DNA of 64,000 bases. It comes from Trematomus loennbergii (Eukaryota; Chordata; Actinopteri; Perciformes; Nototheniidae). Location of the stretch: NCBI GenBank assembly GCA_012861695.1, contig JAAOOA010000334.1, positions 444,501 to 508,500 of the forward strand, read 5' to 3'. The stretch's first letter is position 1. Each line of letters starts with the position of its first letter. The position numbers and the translations under genes are program-made. A model generated the notes under the pieces. The model searched no databases, was not told the DNA's origin, and worked only from the letters and a program-made list of their open reading frames with translations. This document shows positions 61,665-64,000 of this stretch, one piece after another.

Positions 61665-62096
61665 TAAGTGTATGTTTCCCCCTGTTGATAGCATAAAGCC
61701 TACATTTATTTTTAATAAGAGGCTAAAAAGTGACGTTTATCAACAATAAGTGTCTCGAGGCATCGACACGCAGCACCAGGAAATAAAACCCTGAACAAAC
61801 GAACATTAAAACGATGTTTCTGCCTTTATAATATTGACATATGTGCCGTTTTCAGACAAATTAATGAGTCAACGCTGATTATCATAAAGTGCTGCTGGCA
61901 TCGTCTCTGAATTAATTTGAATGTGAACTTTTTAACTCGTCTGCAGAGGATGTGAACGAGAGGAGAACTAGAGAGGGAATAGAGAGTTTGCATCTGTTTA
62001 ACCATCTTTCTGTCTTCCATCCTCGAATCCCACTGAAACGTTTGCTAGCTAAAAAGCTCAACTTTGCTTTTAACAAAGTATGGTTTTTCCGTCAAT

Positions 62097-62240
62097 GGAG
62101 AAAATGAGGACTTTTTGGAAGCTGAGGACGAGAAAGAGAAGGAAAAGGAAAGGACGACTTTAACAATCGTCCAGAACAAAAACTGTGATTCTGACATTTA
62201 GCAGATTTGCAAAAACTCCTCAAATCCACAAAATGTTGAC
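62097..62240. repeat. Direct duplication, left copy
   Basis: About 140 bp (aaaatgaggactttttggaa and on) recurs at 62798-62935 with only a few differences. Confidence 0.85.
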
Positions 62241-62346
62241 GTAGAAAATGTTTGATAAACATTTTCCGTACAATTTAAATATAGAATATCTTTTATAGTA
62301 AGGACAATTTGGGGGAAATTAAAGTCTTATATGGGTGCGTCAGAAC

Positions 62347-62606
62347 CAGGGCCGTCCCTGGCCAACTTGTGGACCCACGCAAAGTTATATGATGAGGCCC
62401 TCTGTGTCGCGAGCGTTGACGGGGGGACGCTAGTGGAGCCTCGTAGCGGCGAAACTGTGGCACGCTTACACTGTAGGTGCGCCGCATTTGGGCTTCAGAT
62501 GAGGCTCCCTCTGCAAAATGAAGAACCCTCCGCAAGATGAGAACCCCTCCGCGAGGTGAGGCTCCACGCAGTCTGCGTGATCGGCCTGTAGGGAGGGGCG
62601 GCCCTG
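62347..62606. mobile_element. hAT-type MITE with perfect target duplication
   Basis: Flanked by GTCAGAAC on both sides (62339-62346 and 62607-62614). Ends CAGGGCCGTCCCTGG and GGGGCGGCCCTG. 260 bp, GC-richer than its surroundings, no coding function. Confidence 0.85.
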
Positions 62607-62797
62607 GTCAGAACATTTTGGAAACATTTGACATTTTTTAAGGTGAAATCAAAATGAAGTTGGGTTTTTTGGAGAATAAAGACGTGATTCTGGACATTTG
62701 GACTAAAGCAAAAACAGTTTGGACATTTTGAAGACTTTGAAAGATTACATTTTAGGAAGATTGAGACAGTTCAGGGGAAAGTGAAGACTCAGGACAA

Positions 62798-62935
62798 TGG
62801 GGAAAATGAGGACTTTTTGGAAGCTGAGGACGAGAAAGAGAAGGAAAAGGAAAGGACGACTTTAAAAATCGTCCTGAACAAAAACTGTGATTCTGACATT
62901 TAGCAGATTTGCAAAAACTCCTCAAATCCACAAAT
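62798..62935. repeat. Direct duplication, right copy
   Basis: The second copy of 62097-62240, about 700 bases away. The hAT MITE lies between the two copies. Confidence 0.85.
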
Positions 62936-63126
62936 GTTTTCCTCTCATACAGTCTGACGTTCTCTCTCACTGTGAATAAACTGAGTGACACTGGAGATGA
63001 AACCCTCTGAAAGCAGACGCTGTTTTTCCATTTGATTCAGAGTCTGGGATCTGGGATCTGATTTGTTTTAACGGCAGAACAGCTTGTTTCTGACGCTCCT
63101 CTGATGCTCAATAACTGTCAGATGGG

Positions 63127-63245
63127 AACACACACATTAGAACACACACATTAGAACACACACATTAGAACACACACATCAGAACACACACATCAGAACA
63201 CACACATCAGAACACACATTAGAACACACACATTACACACACACA
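63127..63245. repeat. 14-bp acacacattagaac repeat
   Basis: About eight copies of acacacattagaac or acacacatcagaac. Confidence 0.85.
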
Positions 63246-63362
63246 TTAAATAACATCATCTCTGCAGCGCGGCTGACGCTGACAGGCCATTAAGTTCAGG
63301 AAATTGATTTGCAGACTGAAAATTCATTTAGCTGACAGACCACTGAAACAACCTTTCAGAGA

Positions 63363-63500
<138 letters not shown>

Positions 63501-64000
63501 CAGGGGTATGTGTTTGACGTGTAGATGAACTCGACCAAGGTTATCCATTTTATGAATTCAACAACTACCGTCATGTTTTTAATTCATGCAAAGATATTAT
63601 AAGTGAATACAGTAAACAGGATTTTCATTCCGTTTTTCTAACTTTTTAAAGTGTATTTCTATTACTTATTCATGCATTTCACTTATTTATTGCATTATCT
63701 TTCACCTTTTTGTACACATTTCTTAAACCTCATTTTATTTTGCATACATAGAGTGCAGTCATTGCGTTATTTGCTAAATGAAATGCTCTTTCATCCGGGG
63801 AACTTCACCGTTTCTCAGTTTGTATTTTCATAAATAAATGCATGATTTATTTTACAGCGTTACGTAAAGCTAACAGGAGAGATCTGCGAAACACAAACAG
63901 ACCAAAGTTAGTGAAATAAACTCCTGGATGTGGAAGCTTCTCTTTCCACTTGTCTGAAAGAGTTAACGTTATAGAAGCAAGGCAAAGAATCTATAGAATC

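Noticed and set aside
60220..61749. Open frames of 509 and 473 codons on opposite strands
   Set aside because: The sequence is a 57-bp minisatellite. Because the unit is a multiple of three, any frame without a stop stays open. There are no splice or start signals and no protein features.

Overview
The window is teleost fish nuclear DNA, probably from a percomorph. The genes have short, well-conserved exons with GT-AG introns. They are surrounded by fish-type repeats: long CA/GT microsatellites, expanded minisatellites, hAT elements, TTAA-flanked (piggyBac-like) MITEs, tRNA-derived SINEs and L2/Rex-like LINE pieces. The core is a fibrinogen locus. All product calls come from reading translated exons against remembered vertebrate families; no database search was possible.

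Layout. (1) 5.7-10.0 kb, plus strand: a small secreted protein with a thyroglobulin type-1 domain followed by a C-type lectin domain. (2) 11.0-21.0 kb, plus: fibrinogen beta chain (fgb), 13 coding exons, with a GHRP knob and a complete C-terminal fibrinogen domain. (3) 23.5-26.9 kb, minus: a short fibrinogen-alpha-like gene that ends just after the coiled coil and has no alphaC region. (4) 28.6-34.2 kb, minus: a full fibrinogen alpha gene (fga) with alphaC region and alphaE-type C-terminal fibrinogen domain. Degenerate copies of its own 3' end lie just beyond its stop codon. (5) 35.6-41.8 kb, minus: a ten-finger C2H2 zinc-finger gene with a candidate promoter near 41.7 kb. (6) 42-64 kb: no host gene recognised; a degraded LINE, two inverted arrays of one 57-bp minisatellite, MITEs, SINEs and microsatellites. 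The gamma chain (fgg) is not in the window.

How the genes relate. fgb and the alpha gene(s) are convergent, as in other vertebrates. Their products assemble in the hepatocyte into secreted fibrinogen: coiled-coil rods joined by the CPSGC and C-x3-C disulfide rings. Thrombin exposes knobs that fit holes in the C-terminal domains. The extra alpha-like gene between fgb and fga is the most unusual feature.

Quality note. Several exons read correctly only if a single base is added or removed, mostly one base missing from a short G, C or A run. This happens about a dozen times in four genes while the residues around each break stay conserved. Exon lengths then match the phase expected from neighbouring exons or from the paralogous gene. 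This looks more like an insufficiently polished long-read assembly than four independent pseudogenes, but only reads or transcripts can decide.
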